The notes under the pieces: generated by a model | What the model saw: the letters and a program-made list of their open reading frames with translations, nothing else | The model's database searches: none | What the model was told of the DNA's origin: nothing | Source: Macrotis lagotis | Taxonomy: Eukaryota; Chordata; Mammalia; Peramelemorphia; Peramelidae | Assembly: GCF_037893015.1 (NCBI RefSeq) | Contig: NC_133658.1 | Span: 283,147,869 to 283,211,868 of the forward strand | Direction of reading: 5' to 3' | DNA: 64,000 nt | In this document: piece after piece, positions 11,446-21,775 of the stretch | Numbering within the stretch: position 1 is the first letter of the stretch | Layout: every line of letters starts with the position of its first letter | Translations under genes and position numbers: made by a program

Positions 11446-12090
11446 TTTGATGTGGGAACATTTAAGAAAAGAGTATATTAACTCATGAGAAAAATGCAAA
11501 TGTAAAAATGTGTATTGCTTGCCTATGCCTATAAGTATATGGATGGTCATGCTGGAATATGGGCACAAACATGCCTGAGTATCATGTATTATGTGACATG
11601 AAAATATATACTATGATTGAGTTATTAGTATGGAAATATAGTTATGAAAGTATATGAATATAAATGTATATCAAAGTCACATTATGCTGTGAGGCTATAA
11701 TTGCATGTTTATGCCTTTAGAGGAAAGCCTGGGAAGGAGTAGTGGTCCAATAAGGTGTCCAGTTCAACAACTTCCAAAACAGTCCTGAATTGAATTTGAC
11801 ATTAGCTTCTAGGCATGCGGTTCCTTCCCTCCAGCTAGAAAAGCTAGAAAACTGGGGGTGTGTGTGTGAAGGCCAACCTGCCACCTCAAAGCATTTTTTC
11901 AGCATCCCTTTGCTAAAAGAGAGGGGAAAGGGTCATAGAATTACAGCATCATCTTTTCCATTTTTGATTCTCCTGACCACCTCTTTTTTTGTTGTTGTTT
12001 TAAGTCCTCAAATCCTACCTCCCTCATAGAGAGGATGGGATGAGAGAAATTTGTGGAGAGTTGGCATTCCGAGGGGCTGCTTCTTGCTTT
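11445..12090. other. Unannotated stretch
   Basis: AT-rich, with many TATG/ATATG words from 11,450 to 11,720. No repeat family or gene is recognised. Confidence 0.5.
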
Positions 12091-12295
12091 AATACTCTGG
12101 CCTCAGCTGCCTTTCCTCCTCCTCTCCTTCCCTCCCTCTTTCTAATTAAATTGCTCCTCTAGGCCATTTCAAATGCTCAGACTGGAATGGCTGTCACTGA
12201 AAGGATAATGCCAAATAGCCCAGGAAGTGAATAGGAAATTTCTCTTAATAATGGAAGAGACTAATTAACGTAACCAGTGAATGGCCAGGGGCTCT
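12090..12295. promoter_or_regulatory. Candidate conserved noncoding element
   Basis: A non-repetitive block with several homeodomain-type cores (CTAATTAAATTG at about 12,142 and CTAATTAACG at about 12,261) and balanced base composition, flanked by decayed repeats. This is inference from texture and motifs only. Confidence 0.25.
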
Positions 12296-12369
12296 TTCCC
12301 TATTTTACAGTAAATTAGTGCTGGGGTTGAGACTAGAACCCAGGTCTTCTGTGTCCTAGTTCAGGTAGC

Positions 12370-12560
12370 CAGCAAGATGTAATAGCATGAACTCTGTTAG
12401 GGTATCCTAATTTTGTTATTAACATCTGTGTGACCTTGGTTAAGTAACCTCCTCTCCCTGGTACTTAGTTTCTCCATCTGTAAAAATGAGAGGTTTGTGC
12501 TAAATGGTCTCTATGGTCTCATCCAGCTCTGGAAGTCTGAGGTGGCTTCTAACTCTGACA
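12370..12560 (+). mobile_element. MIR-like CORE-SINE
   Basis: CTGTGTGACCTTGGTTAAGT, then TTAGTTTCTCCATCTGTAAA and GGTCTCTATGGTCTCATCC. Confidence 0.75.
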
Positions 12561-13149
12561 TGCCATTTCTAAGGTCCTTTCCAGTTCTAACCATTCATGA
12601 GCTATTAACAGACCCAATGATTATCTGGGTATTCTCCCATGTCACAAAATGAATCAGAGGAAGAGTTAAGTCTATATCCTCTTAGTCCAGTCTACCTTCC
12701 ATGACATGATGCTGTTTCCTTATTAGGGACACAAGAATGATGATATATCTAGGATAATGGAGTTGGATGCCAAATGTTATAATGAGGCAGGGGGTCTACT
12801 CTGAGCTTTGTAATGCCTTGATCAGATCACAAGACCCTTCCAGATTCTTAAATAGAAAAAATATTCAGTCTGGCTAGCCCTCCCTGCTCTTGGCCTGTCC
12901 TTCCCAAGGGGGTTTCATATCTACCTCCTTCCAATTGCCTTTGTTTCAACCTCACCAGGGAGTGACGGGAATGATTACTGAAGTGTCATACTATCCCAGA
13001 CAGTCTGGCAACCTCTCCTTTCTGTCTCTCTTTTTCTGTGTGAATTGGATTGGGTAATTACATTCTGATTCTGTCTGGGTTTCTCTCTTTTTCTCTCTCA
13101 TACACATCCACCTGCCATTAGATAATAACTACCTTCCTCAGTTTCCTAC

Positions 13150-13460
13150 AGCAACAGTTGAGCTCTTCTCCATCCCAAATTAGTTTTTTTAGTCTCTCTC
13201 TCGCCCCAATTGTTTCCTCCCCAAACAGACCTCCCACTAATGACTTTGCAGCCAACACATTCTTCCCACCATAAAGAGCTGCTGTGTTTTCCCACAGAGC
13301 TGACAACTCCTGGGAATTTTAACGTGCTCTGAAAAGTCTGGCCTCTGGAGTTGTGTTTTGCTTGTAATGTCACCATTTGTGGCTAATGACTGCCCACTGT
13401 TTAGGAGTCCGAGCAATCTGTCTTCCCCTAATAAATCTAAAGACACTGGGGCTGGAGGGG
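13150..13460. promoter_or_regulatory. Candidate conserved noncoding element
   Basis: A non-repetitive block running through TCCCACTAATGACTTTGC, GGGAATTTTAACGTGC and TGTGGCTAATGACTGCC. It is well balanced in composition and not assignable to any repeat. Overlapping minus-strand frames (62-78 codons) show no domain. Inference only. Confidence 0.25.
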
Positions 13461-13464
13461 TAGG

Positions 13465-13710
13465 GGACAGCATGGTATAACTGAAGGAGCAACAGATTTG
13501 GATTCAGAACCCTTTGGTTTGCTTCTCAACTCTCACAAATATTAGTTGTGTGATCTTAGGCATAGGACTTGTCTCTGGGACTTAATTTTATTATCTAGGA
13601 GGTGGGGGGATAATCTCTTTGGCCAGAGATCCCAGACCTATTAGGAAGAAAGTACTTTATGATTGTGAAGGTCCTTCATTAATGTTGATCATAATTATTG
13701 TACATTAAGG
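13465..13710 (+). mobile_element. MIR-like CORE-SINE
   Basis: GGGACAGCATGGTATAACTG, TTAGTTGTGTGATCTTAGGC and the tail TACTTTATGATTGTGAAGG, ATAATTATTG. Confidence 0.7.
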
Positions 13711-13899
13711 ATCTGTGATTTTGTTGGTTGGAATGCATAGAATTATTAATGCAGATTGCAGCCCCCTCTGAGAGATTATATGACTTGTTCATTCCTGTCC
13801 AATTAGTATTAAGATCATATTTGAACTTTGCTCTTCTTCATTTATTCCAAATTTAGCCCTCTAACTGCTCTGCAATGTGCTGTCTCATTATTATTATTA

Positions 13900-14100
13900 C
13901 AGGCAGCAGGGTGGTGTAAGGGATAAAAATGTGGATTTGGAGACAGGAAGACTGGAATTCTGGGAAGGTAGATCCCTTAAGCTTTTTAGATATCAGTTGC
14001 CTTATCTATAAAATAGGGATAATAGTGGTTGTTAAGAACTATTGCTATTATTACCATGCCTAAGTGCTATGAAACTATGAATACCTTTTGTAGCAATAGT
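13900..14100 (+). mobile_element. MIR-like SINE flanking the L1 insertion
   Basis: GCAGCAGGGTGGTGTAAGGG, TCAGTTGCCTTATCTATAAA, ATAGGGATAATAGTGG and CATGCCTAAGTGCTATGAAA. Confidence 0.6.
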
Positions 14101-14560
14101 ACTACTGGGTCTGTATCTGAAAGATTTTCTAAAAATAGGGAATAGGACTTGTATATACAGAAATATTTTTTGCAGTTTGTTTTGGTGGCAAAGAATTGGA
14201 AATTGAGGGAATCCCTTTCAATTGGGAATGACTGAACAAGTTGTGATTTATGATTGTGATGGAATACTATTGTGCAATGAGAAATGATAAGCAGATTGAT
14301 TTCAGAAAAAGCTAGAAATACTTACATGAACTGATGCAAAGTGAAGTGAGCAGAACCAGGAGAATATTGTACACAGTAACAGCAATATTGTATCATGATC
14401 AACTTGAATGACATAGCTATTCTGAGTAGTACAATGATCCAAAACAATTTCAAAAGACTCATGATGAAAAATGCTATGTGTACCCAGAGGAAAAAACTTC
14501 AAAAAATAAATGTTAAAATTGTCTTTACATATATTGGGAAAAAATAAAAAAAATTTGTAA
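14095..14560 (+). mobile_element. L1 3' end, 5'-truncated
   Basis: The stretch around GGCAAAGAATTGGAAATTGAG encodes AKNWKL, matching the C-terminal part of L1 ORF2. It is followed by GTGAGCAGAACCAGGAGAAT, CACAGTAACAGCAATATTG and GACTCATGATGAAAAATGC, with an A-rich tail at 14,535-14,560. Short, truncated and non-coding. Confidence 0.75.
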
Positions 14561-15425
14561 AGAATCATTATTATTTTATTAATTATAATATTATGATAAA
14601 AGTAAGTGATTGGGACTCAGTCTTCCAGATTCTTGGATTCTTTGCTTCTGTGCCCAGGATTAGATCATCCATCTAGTTTTCTTTATGTGCAAAATAGAAT
14701 TTACTCTCTTGATTCTATTGATTTGAAGTTTGTTATCATTTTGGAATTTGGTAGATGAATATTTTCTTTATAAAACATACACAATTTAGTAAATTGTTGC
14801 CAGTTGGTTTTGAGTGTTTAAGAAGCATAAAAATGATTACATAAATTCATGTATTAATTGCAAAATTTTGACTGAAAAAGAATGTGAGTGCCCTAAGAAT
14901 CTCTATTGGGCCACACTTTGATAGGTTTCTTGGAGATACTACATAACTATGAAAATAATGAAGTTGAATTTCTTGGGAAAAAAAAAACTTCATAGGAAGT
15001 TATGACATACAAATGCAAATAGACAAGAGTGGATGTTTATGACTATTCTACAATTATTTAGTACCTTTCCTCTGTATATCTCTGTTTGGAGAAACAATAG
15101 CAACAGGTTAAATACTCCTTAGAAAATGATACTTATTCTGTCTAAATATTTTACTTACAAGTTTCCAAGTAGAAACCTAATTAGAGATGCTTATTTCTAG
15201 CTACACAGGGAAAAAAAGGTCTTGTTAGAGAACAGGGTTTTCTTTAATCTTTGGAATTTATGGTGTTTTTGTGATAGATCCATAAAGAGATTGGCTTTTA
15301 TATTTTTGAATAAAATTGAATAACACTTCTGAGGACACAAAAATTTTCAACTTATTTGACACCCATTGAAATCCAAACTCTAAAATGATTCGACTATTGC
15401 TCTGGGATTGTTCTGACTTACCTAT
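14560..15425. other. Unannotated AT-rich stretch
   Basis: No repeat family, gene or obvious structure recognised. Confidence 0.5.
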
Positions 15426-15429
15426 AGAG

Positions 15430-15680
15430 CTGATGTTGTTCAGTAATTTTCAGTTGTCTCTGACTCTTCATGACCTAATTTGGTGTTTTCTTGGCAAAGA
15501 TACTGGAGTGGTTGGCCATTTCCTTCTCCTGCTCATTTTATAAATGAGGAAAATGAGGGTTAATTGACTTGTCCAATGTCACACAGTAAATATCTGAGGC
15601 CACATCTGAACTCAGGAAGATAAGATTTCCTCACTTTAGGTCCATCATTTCCTTCACTGTGTCAATTAGCTGCCCCACAG
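15430..15680 (-). mobile_element. Long tRNA-headed SINE (antisense)
   Basis: TTTTCAGTTGTCTCTGACTC, CTTGGCAAAGATACTGGAG, CACACAGTAAATATCTGAGG and ATTAGCTGCCCC in order. A full-length but diverged copy of the family seen at position 1 and at 40.68 kb. Confidence 0.8.
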
Positions 15681-15759
15681 AAAACCTCCAGAGGTCAACT
15701 CATCACAAAATCACCAACTCTCAAGAATTGGAAAGGAATTTATGTACCATCTAATGCAG

Positions 15760-15873
15760 AAGTTTTTAGCCCAGGTCTGTAAACTTTGAAAAAATATTCT
15801 GATAATTATATTTCAATATAAATTGATTTTCTTTGTAATCCTATGTATTTCATTTTATTCATCAAAATATTCT
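15760..15873 (-). repeat. Unnamed dispersed repeat, copy 3, left half
   Basis: GTCTGTAAACTTTGAAAAAAT, TTGTAATCCTATGTATTTCA. Reverse orientation relative to copies 1 and 2. It is broken by an insertion at 15,874-17,381 flanked by the direct repeat AAAATATTCT (15,864-15,873 and 17,382-17,391). Confidence 0.6.
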
Positions 15874-16075
15874 TTTTCAGTTTTTAATTTATTTTAAATT
15901 TAAAATATGAAAAGAAAAAAAACCTTTGCCATGTACATAGACAGAACATGAGAGTATTCAATATAAAGTAATAAATTTCCATTTCATGAAAACCTATATC
16001 ATAAATACTATACATTGTGTTCAAAACTGTCCATCTTTTCTTTACTTCCTTGTAGGGTTTTTTTTGGTTCTCTGC

Positions 16076-16076
<1 letters not shown>

Positions 16077-16115
<39 letters not shown>

Positions 16116-16134
16116 CATATATATATGTATATAC
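16077..16134. repeat. (TA)n / (TATG)n microsatellite
   Basis: TATATA alternation with interspersed TATG and TACA. It supplies the spurious repetitive N-terminus of the longest plus-strand frame of the window. Confidence 0.95.
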
Positions 16135-16377
16135 TTTCCCCACTTTTATCCTTTCTCCAGAAGGCTAAAATTAAGCATGAATATATTTATATACTGTATT
16201 TCCCCATGTATAAGATGTACCCTTTTTCAAAAAATTTGGGGTCTAAAAACTGGGAGCATCTTAAACAATGGTTATGGATTTTTTTTACTTGCATTTTCCA
16301 CTTTTTCGTGCTTGTTTACTTTGTGCTCATTGTTTCGCATTTGTTACTGGTATATTAGGTTATGTTTTGCCATGTTC

Positions 16378-16814
16378 TTCCCTGAAATGGCTCAGAAAAA
16401 ATTTTCTTCCAGTGCTGAATTCAAGGTCAAAGTGATCCAGTTTGCAAAAGTGAATGGAAATTTTGCTGCTGAACATCAGTTTGGTCCTCCTCCAACTGAG
16501 AAAAAAAATCTGAGACTGGCTATGGGAAGAAGAAACCCTCCTGAAAACACTCCTGCAAGTGAGCCAAATGCCCTGAGTTGGAGAGGGAATTGAAGAGATG
16601 GATTGAAGAACAAAGGGCCATTGGAATTCCTGTGACCACCAAGTTGGTTCAGCATGAGGCAAGAAGAATTACTGATAGAAAAAAAGCAACTGATTTCAAA
16701 GGAGGACACAACTGGTGCTTCAGGTCCATGAAGTGGAATGGACTAAGCATGCGTCCATGTACCAGACTTACCCAGGAAGCGCTTGTGGTCAACCACAGAC
16801 CTGAGCACAGGTAG
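16378..16814 (+). pseudogene. Pogo-like transposase N-terminal remnant (frameshifted)
   Basis: The first frame ends at 16,593 and the second continues through 16,814, so at least one frameshift separates the two DNA-binding HTH subdomains. The residues KVKVIQFAKVNGNFAAEHQFG and FKGGHNWCFRSMKWNGLS are typical of the CENP-B/Tigger DNA-binding region. No DDE triad is present, and internal deletion removed the catalytic core. The upstream start codon of the longest frame lies in a TA microsatellite and is irrelevant. Confidence 0.7.
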
Positions 16815-16886
16815 GAGAGCAGTCAGAGCCTCTCCTAAGACAGTGATAGCATCAAACTCAGATGAGGAAGAGCTAATGAATGGGAG

Positions 16887-17043
16887 GTTTTTTTTTTTAT
16901 AATTTTTGCATGACAATGAGGTTAAGTGGCTTGCCCAAGGCCACACAGCTAGGTAATTATTAAGTGTCTGAGGCAGGATTTGAATTTAGGTACTCCTGAC
17001 TCCAGCATTGGTGCTCTATCCACTGCACCACCTAACTGCTCCC
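16887..17043 (-). mobile_element. WSINE1-like SINE inside the pogo-like element
   Basis: TTGCCCAAGGCCACACAGCT, AGGTAATTATTAAGTGTCTG, ACTCCTGACTCCAGCATTGG and ATCCACTGCACCACCTAACT. The direct repeat TGAATGGGAG (16,877-16,886 and 17,044-17,053) is its target-site duplication. Confidence 0.9.
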
Positions 17044-17391
17044 TGAATGGGAGTTTTGACAGTGAGGAGGAGTTGTAGGGATTTTATGATGAATGAAAAT
17101 TGATTTCAATAACTTTATGTAATACATTTTTTTTCTAATTTCAGGTCCCCAAATTAAGATGCATCTTATACATGGGGAAATATCATATGTGTGTGTATGT
17201 AAATATATATTTTATATACATCCACAAACATATATGCAAGACTATATTATGCTTATTTTTACTTGTCCTCTTTTTCTCTGAAGTTGGATAACATATTTCT
17301 TCATTAAGTCCAAGGCTTTCCATATTTGTCTAATTCTACCAGTTTATCATTTCCATAGCACAGCAATATTCCAACCTTATAAAAATATTCT

Positions 17392-17515
17392 GAGAAAGGA
17401 TTCAAAGGTTTTGCAAGACTGCCATGGGGTTCTTAACAAAGAAACCAATAAACAAAACAAGACAAAAGCAAAGACAAAAACAAGCACACAAACAAAAGGA
17501 TTAAGAGCCCTTCAC
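17392..17515 (-). repeat. Unnamed dispersed repeat, copy 3, right half
   Basis: GAGAAAGGATTCAAAGG, AAGACTGCCATGGGGTTCTT continue copy 3 after the insertion. An A/C-rich expansion (17,440-17,500) precedes AGGATTAAGAGCCCTTC. Confidence 0.55.
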
Positions 17516-17689
17516 TTAGTCCAACTCATACTTAAACCAAAATCTTTTCTATGGTATTCCCAGCAAGTACTCCTCTACCTTTCCTAATAGATCACAAATG
17601 GAGGAGAACCTACTAGCCCTTTCTACTTTTGCCTAACATTAATTATTTAGAAATTTTTCCTGCCATCAATTCTAAATTTGTAGCTTTTC

Positions 17690-18070
17690 AAATTCTATTT
17701 ACTGCTTTTGATTCTTCCTTCTCCATCACACCAGGGCAAGTTTATTCCTTCTTTTACATAAGAAATCATTGAATACTTGAAGACAACCATCCTGGCTGCT
17801 TTAGGTCTTCTGTTCTCTAAGCTAAACATTCACAGTTTTCAATTAGTTTTCATATGGTACAAGCTCAAGGTCCTTCGCTAGCCTTGTTGCCCTCCTCTGA
17901 TTACCCTCAAGCTTGCAGAGCACTTTTTTTAAAGAATGGTCAGTGGCCTGAGGACCATCCCAGCTAAATCTGAAAAAGTTTTTCACTGAAGGTTGACATC
18001 TCCATTTCATGAATTTTTTCTTTAGGTGAGAAGGGCAGCAATAGAAATTCATTAAACCAGTCAATTAAGT
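17690..18070 (-). mobile_element. CR1/L3-like LINE 3' relic (antisense)
   Basis: TTGAATACTTGAAGACAACC, GTCTTCTGTTCTCTAAGC, CTAAACATTCACAG, then CCTTGTTGCCCTCCTCTGAT. This is the antisense 3' end of a CR1-type element. Confidence 0.6.
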
Positions 18071-18629
18071 TGTAGTCTTATGGAAGAAGGACATGTCAGT
18101 ATCTTCAAGAACTATTGAAATTACTGAAGCAGTCAAGTAAGGTATTATTTTCAGCATCTAAGTGAAAAATGTTACATTCTATTGCCTTTCAAAGTTATAG
18201 GGCAATCAAAACCTTCTCATTTTTATAAAACAGGAAACTTTTGATCCCAGAGAAGAGAAATTTCCCCTGAGAGGGGAAGTTATTTTTTCAAGATCAATAA
18301 CAAGTTATTGGCATAATCAGGATGATAATCCAGGTCTCTCAATTCTTACTCCAGCGTTCTTTCTACTTCATCAAACTACTAGATTAGGAGGTGGTAGGAA
18401 ATGAAGAAGAAAATGAATGTCAATGGGAAGTGAGAAAAAAGGGAAAGGCATAATTAGGAAAACAGAAATCTGGGAAGCTATGAAACTTTAATATCATATC
18501 CTAGAATAAAGTCAATTTTCCAAGTAATGTTATTTGACTCAACATATTCTTCTTGCCCTTGAAGACAAAGATATCTCTTTTGTTTTACAAGTTACCCAGG
18601 ATTACCCCCAAATATATAATAGAGCTAAA

Positions 18630-18720
18630 AAGGTCCTTAGAGATTATTCAATTCATCCTTTGTATTTTATAGATTAGGAAACTGAGGCCCAGAGAAATTA
18701 ATTGATTTCCTCAGGGTTGC
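18630..18720 (-). mobile_element. Antisense MIR-like fragment
   Basis: GGTCCTTAGAGATTATTC, ATTAGGAAACTGAGGCCCAG. Confidence 0.6.
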
Positions 18721-18779
18721 CTGGTATTGTGTTTAAGTCTTGGACTTTGCAAACAGAAAGATACAAACAATATAAAATG

Positions 18780-19085
18780 AAAGAAATTTTATGGTTTTTT
18801 TTATTTACGGAATGACAAACTTTTTCATAGCATAGTATAATTAAAAGATAATTGTACATGAAACTATAAATCTATTATGCACAATTTGCTATTCCTTTCA
18901 AATATACAACAAAATTATTGTGTAAATTAAAATTTTTTTTCTTCCCTCTCTCCATCCTAGAGATGGTTACCATTAGACGCAAATGGTTGTATGCATTTGT
19001 GTGTGTATTCTGTTATTCTATACATCTATTTATTAGTTCTTTCTCTGAATATAAATAGAAATTTTATGAAGAAGGAAATGGTAAA
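18780..19085 (-). mobile_element. LINE 3' end (antisense), same family as 47.1 kb
   Basis: GTACATGAAACTATAAATCT, GCTATTCCTTTCAAATATAC, CTAGAGATGGTTACCATTAG. The reverse complement aligns with 47,160-47,395 (ATGGCCATCTCTGGAG, AGGAATAGCAAATTATAC, GTAGTTTCACGTGCAATC). Confidence 0.55.
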
Positions 19086-19099
19086 CCATTCTAATGATG

Positions 19100-19410
19100 A
19101 TACTTGTCCTTTGTTCTTGAAGAAGACCATGACATCAGGGAAGTGATACTATGACAAGCAAGTGAATTGCATACGAGTGAGGGAGTGCTAAGTAATCAGT
19201 CTCACTTTCTCCTCCAGAGCCATCTGGGTCCAGTGGCCAGATATGAATCAAGACAGCTGAAGATGACCCTGGATGTGAAGCAATCAGGGTTAAGTGACTT
19301 GCTCAGGGTCACACAGCTAATTAGTGTTTAGAGTCTGAGGCTGGATTTGAACTCCCGTCCTCCTGACTCCAAGGCCAGTGCTCTATCCAGTGCACCATCT
19401 ATCTGCCAAA
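19100..19410 (-). mobile_element. Long tRNA-headed SINE (antisense), well preserved
   Basis: TTCTTGAAGAAGACCATGAC, CAGAGCCATCTGGGTCCAGT, GGTTAAGTGACTTGCTCAGG, GCTGGATTTGAACTCCCG and CTATCCAGTGCACCATCTAT, all in the expected order. Confidence 0.85.
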
Positions 19411-19689
19411 ACTACTCTAATATCTTTGCCAAGAAAATCCCAAAATGGGATCACAGAGTGTCAGACACAACTGAAATGATTGAATAACAAACAACAATTT
19501 TGAAAAATGTGAGAGAAGAGAAATTTATAGGCATAATATGTCTGTCATATATCACTTCTCTCCTTGTGAGGGGACCAACATGAAGCTCATCCAACATGGG
19601 CTCAGGTTCTCCTGAATCTATTTGTATCTGAATCCAATCATCTTAGTAGATGTCTCATGTGCTTCGCACTCCAAGACCAAAGAGCTCAA

Positions 19690-19855
19690 AGTGTTTTGTT
19701 ATATTATATTGATATGTTGTGCTATGTTGTATTATATAACATAATGTGGTGTATCCTGTTCTATAATGTTGTGTTATATTAGATTTTATTATGTTTTATT
19801 GTCTTATGTTTTGTTATGATATGCTTTATTTTGCCTTGTCTTGTGTTATTGGGGG
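19690..19855. repeat. Minisatellite-like T/A/G-rich block
   Basis: Variants of TGTTATATTA, TATGTTTTAT, TATGTTGTGT and TGCTTTATTTTG recur about every 10-20 bases with almost no C on the plus strand. Decayed tandem array. Confidence 0.55.
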
Positions 19856-20019
19856 TTGGAGAAGGAGGCTTCAACATTTACTTCTGGACAAAAGATCTGA
19901 CATTCAAATGTTTTGTGTAACGAACTCAATGGACTGCCACCAGAGTCCACTTGGATTATCTCTGTTACTTCTTAGGGAATGTGTGCATAGTACACAATAG
20001 AGTCGTGTTTGTGAAGTCA

Positions 20020-20215
20020 GATAACTTGGCTTCAAATTTTACCCTTGATGTGACCTATGTGATCTTGGGCAAGTCATTGAATTTTCCTGGACTTGCTTCT
20101 TCAACTGGAAAATTGGGATGGAGGGTGGGATGTGGGATGTGTGTGTGTGTGTGTGTATGTGTGTGAGACCAGATAGCCTTTAAGGGCCCTTCCCTTCATG
20201 ACATGAGCCTTTACT
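20020..20215 (+). mobile_element. MIR-like SINE
   Basis: TGAAGTCAGATAACTTGGC, ATGTGATCTTGGGCAAGTC, TTCTTCAACTGGAAAATTGG; the GT microsatellite interrupts its core. Confidence 0.65.
20138..20163. repeat. (GT)n microsatellite
   Basis: GT alternation with one TATG interruption, immediately downstream of a MIR-like core (GTGATCTTGGGCAAGTCATT at about 20,060). Confidence 0.9.
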
Positions 20216-20975
20216 TGCAACAGAGTAAAACCAATGGAAATGACATTTGTGTCTGACAATGAATGCAAAATTCTATGTACCCATAATGACTCCATTGAAC
20301 AGGATTCTGGAACCAAGAATATTTTTTAGTATTGAACTTCCTTTTAGTTTTATTTTCATTTTCATTAGCATAGTCCATTTGTACATTGTTTCTGAGCTCC
20401 TTTGCATTAGTTCATTTTTGTGTTTCTGCGTTTTTCTGAATTATTCATATTTGTTATTTCAAACACTTCTCATTTTAGCTGAGGGAGCCCCCCCCATTTC
20501 TATTGAGTCTATAATTCATTGATTGATAAACTTTTTCTAAATGTTTCCATGAAAAACTTCAGATTCAGACATATGAATGTGATCATTTCCCTTCCTCTTA
20601 CATGATGGAGACACACAATAGATATAAACTGAGCAGCACTATTGATGACTGAATAAATTGATAATTGAATAAATTGTAATTAATTTAGATACTTCTAAGC
20701 TTTCTGCAACCCTCCCCCCTCCCCCCCAGTTTTGTTTATACCACAGGAATGTTGTCTTGTCTTAGAAAAAGTATTTATTTCTGGAATGCCATTAAAAAAA
20801 CACTAAAATGGCCATTTTGGGGTACAAGGGGAATAAGTAATTTTATAATCTGTGCTTATGCAAGTAACCCTAGGAAGGTGACTGTACATGGCAAATAGAT
20901 TAGAGCTTGCCAAAGCACTTATGGGCATGGAGTGGTCAGCCAAAAGAATGCAGCTTCACCTGCTTGTACTATTTC
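20215..20975. other. Mostly unique sequence; possible conserved block at 20,760-20,960
   Basis: No repeat recognised. 20,805-20,818 is the perfect palindrome AAAATGGCCATTTT, two facing AAAATGGC words (YY1-like core). C-runs occur at 20,489 and 20,720. Confidence 0.3.
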
Positions 20976-21175
20976 TTTTTTTAAAATTGTTTATTTTTTC
21001 AACATTCATTTAAAATATTTCAGTTACAAATTCTTTCCCTGCTTACAGACCTTTTCCTATTCTTTGAGTAGGCGAGCAATATGACATTCATTATAGATGT
21101 GAAGACATGTTAAAATATTTCCATATTAGCTATGTTTTTGCACTATTTATTGCAAAATATTGCATCGCCTTAATG
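20975..21175 (-). mobile_element. L1 3'-end fragment (antisense)
   Basis: TTTTTCAACATTCATTTAAA, AAATTCTTTCCCTGCTTAC, TGTTAAAATATTTCCATATT, GCTATGTTT. This is the reverse complement of the L1 3' UTR seen at 39.2-39.6 kb. Confidence 0.65.
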
Positions 21176-21775
21176 CAGTGAGAATGGAGTAGCTTGATTC
21201 CAAATGTTACTGCTGTCACAAGCTACAAATGCAGACTGGAGGCCTAGAAAGTCATATGGTTAAAGAAGAATGGGTGAATGCCTGTGAATAGAAAGTTCAG
21301 TTTACTCATTCAAAAGATTCATAGAAGTGTTTCTGGAATGAGAGAAAAAAGGCTATAGTAGAAAATTTGGTCTTACAAGAATTGGGAGTTAGAGGTTCAG
21401 AATCTGATTTCTTTTTATAATCTGTCTTCTAGGTCTCTTTCACCTTTGTGTCATTAGGGGAATTTTTTTTCTTTTCTTTGGAGAGGGAAACTAGCTATTT
21501 TGATAGGTGGTTTCTGCTCCAACATATCTTTCCACCTCTCAGATTCATACTCATTCTCTAGCATGCACTCCCATATCTGCAATCTTACTTGGTAAAACTT
21601 ATAGCTTTGACTTATTAGAGTGGGACAGATTTATATACTCTTAAATAGTGGATAGTCATTAGCCACAAATGATGACATTGCAGCAAATTCAGATCTAGAG
21701 GCCAATGCAGAAGAGGTTAGGGTGTTACATAGGGAGATCTCCTACCCCTTCCTCTTGTCCCTAGCCTTCACCAGT
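21175..21775. other. Unannotated stretch
   Basis: No recognisable feature apart from a weak CORE-SINE trace at about 21,400-21,450. Confidence 0.5.

Larger units (their letters stand above)
16199..17180 (+). mobile_element. Pogo/Tigger-like DNA transposon, internally deleted, TIRs and TA duplication intact
   Basis: Both ends carry the 19-bp inverted repeat TTTCCCCATGTATAAGATG (16,199-16,217 and the complement ending at 17,180), flanked by TA on each side (16,197-16,198; 17,181-17,182). This is the end structure of Tc1/mariner-pogo elements. Inside, from about 16,378, is a transposase N-terminus: M-A-Q-K-K-F-S-S-S-A-E-F-K-V-K-V-I-Q-F-A, a helix-turn-helix segment like CENP-B/Tigger DNA-binding domains. 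A frameshift near 16,570-16,595 moves the frame to ELKRWIEEQRAIGIP (second HTH) and WCFRSMKWNGLSMR. The DDE catalytic domain is missing; an acidic C-terminal-like stretch (DEEEL) follows, then a SINE. Non-autonomous and dead as a gene. Confidence 0.85.
15874..17381 (-). mobile_element. LINE-like insertion with target duplication (host of pogo-like element)
   Basis: The left end is T-rich (TTTTTCAGTTTTTAATTT), consistent with an antisense poly-A tail, and the whole block is bracketed by the 10-bp direct repeat AAAATATTCT. Subtracting the pogo-like element and SINE leaves about 525 bp of AT-rich sequence including a (TA)n at 16,077-16,134. The exact LINE family is not recognised. Confidence 0.5.

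Noticed and set aside
16015..16593. 192-codon open frame, the longest in the window
   Set aside because: Its N-terminus is a TA microsatellite (YIYIYI) and LINE-like sequence; only the C-terminal part is transposase remnant. Not a host gene.
20040..20215. tRNA-like sequences as real tRNA genes
   Set aside because: All tRNA-like heads in the window are parts of SINEs, lacking an intact cloverleaf, anticodon stem and terminator in context.
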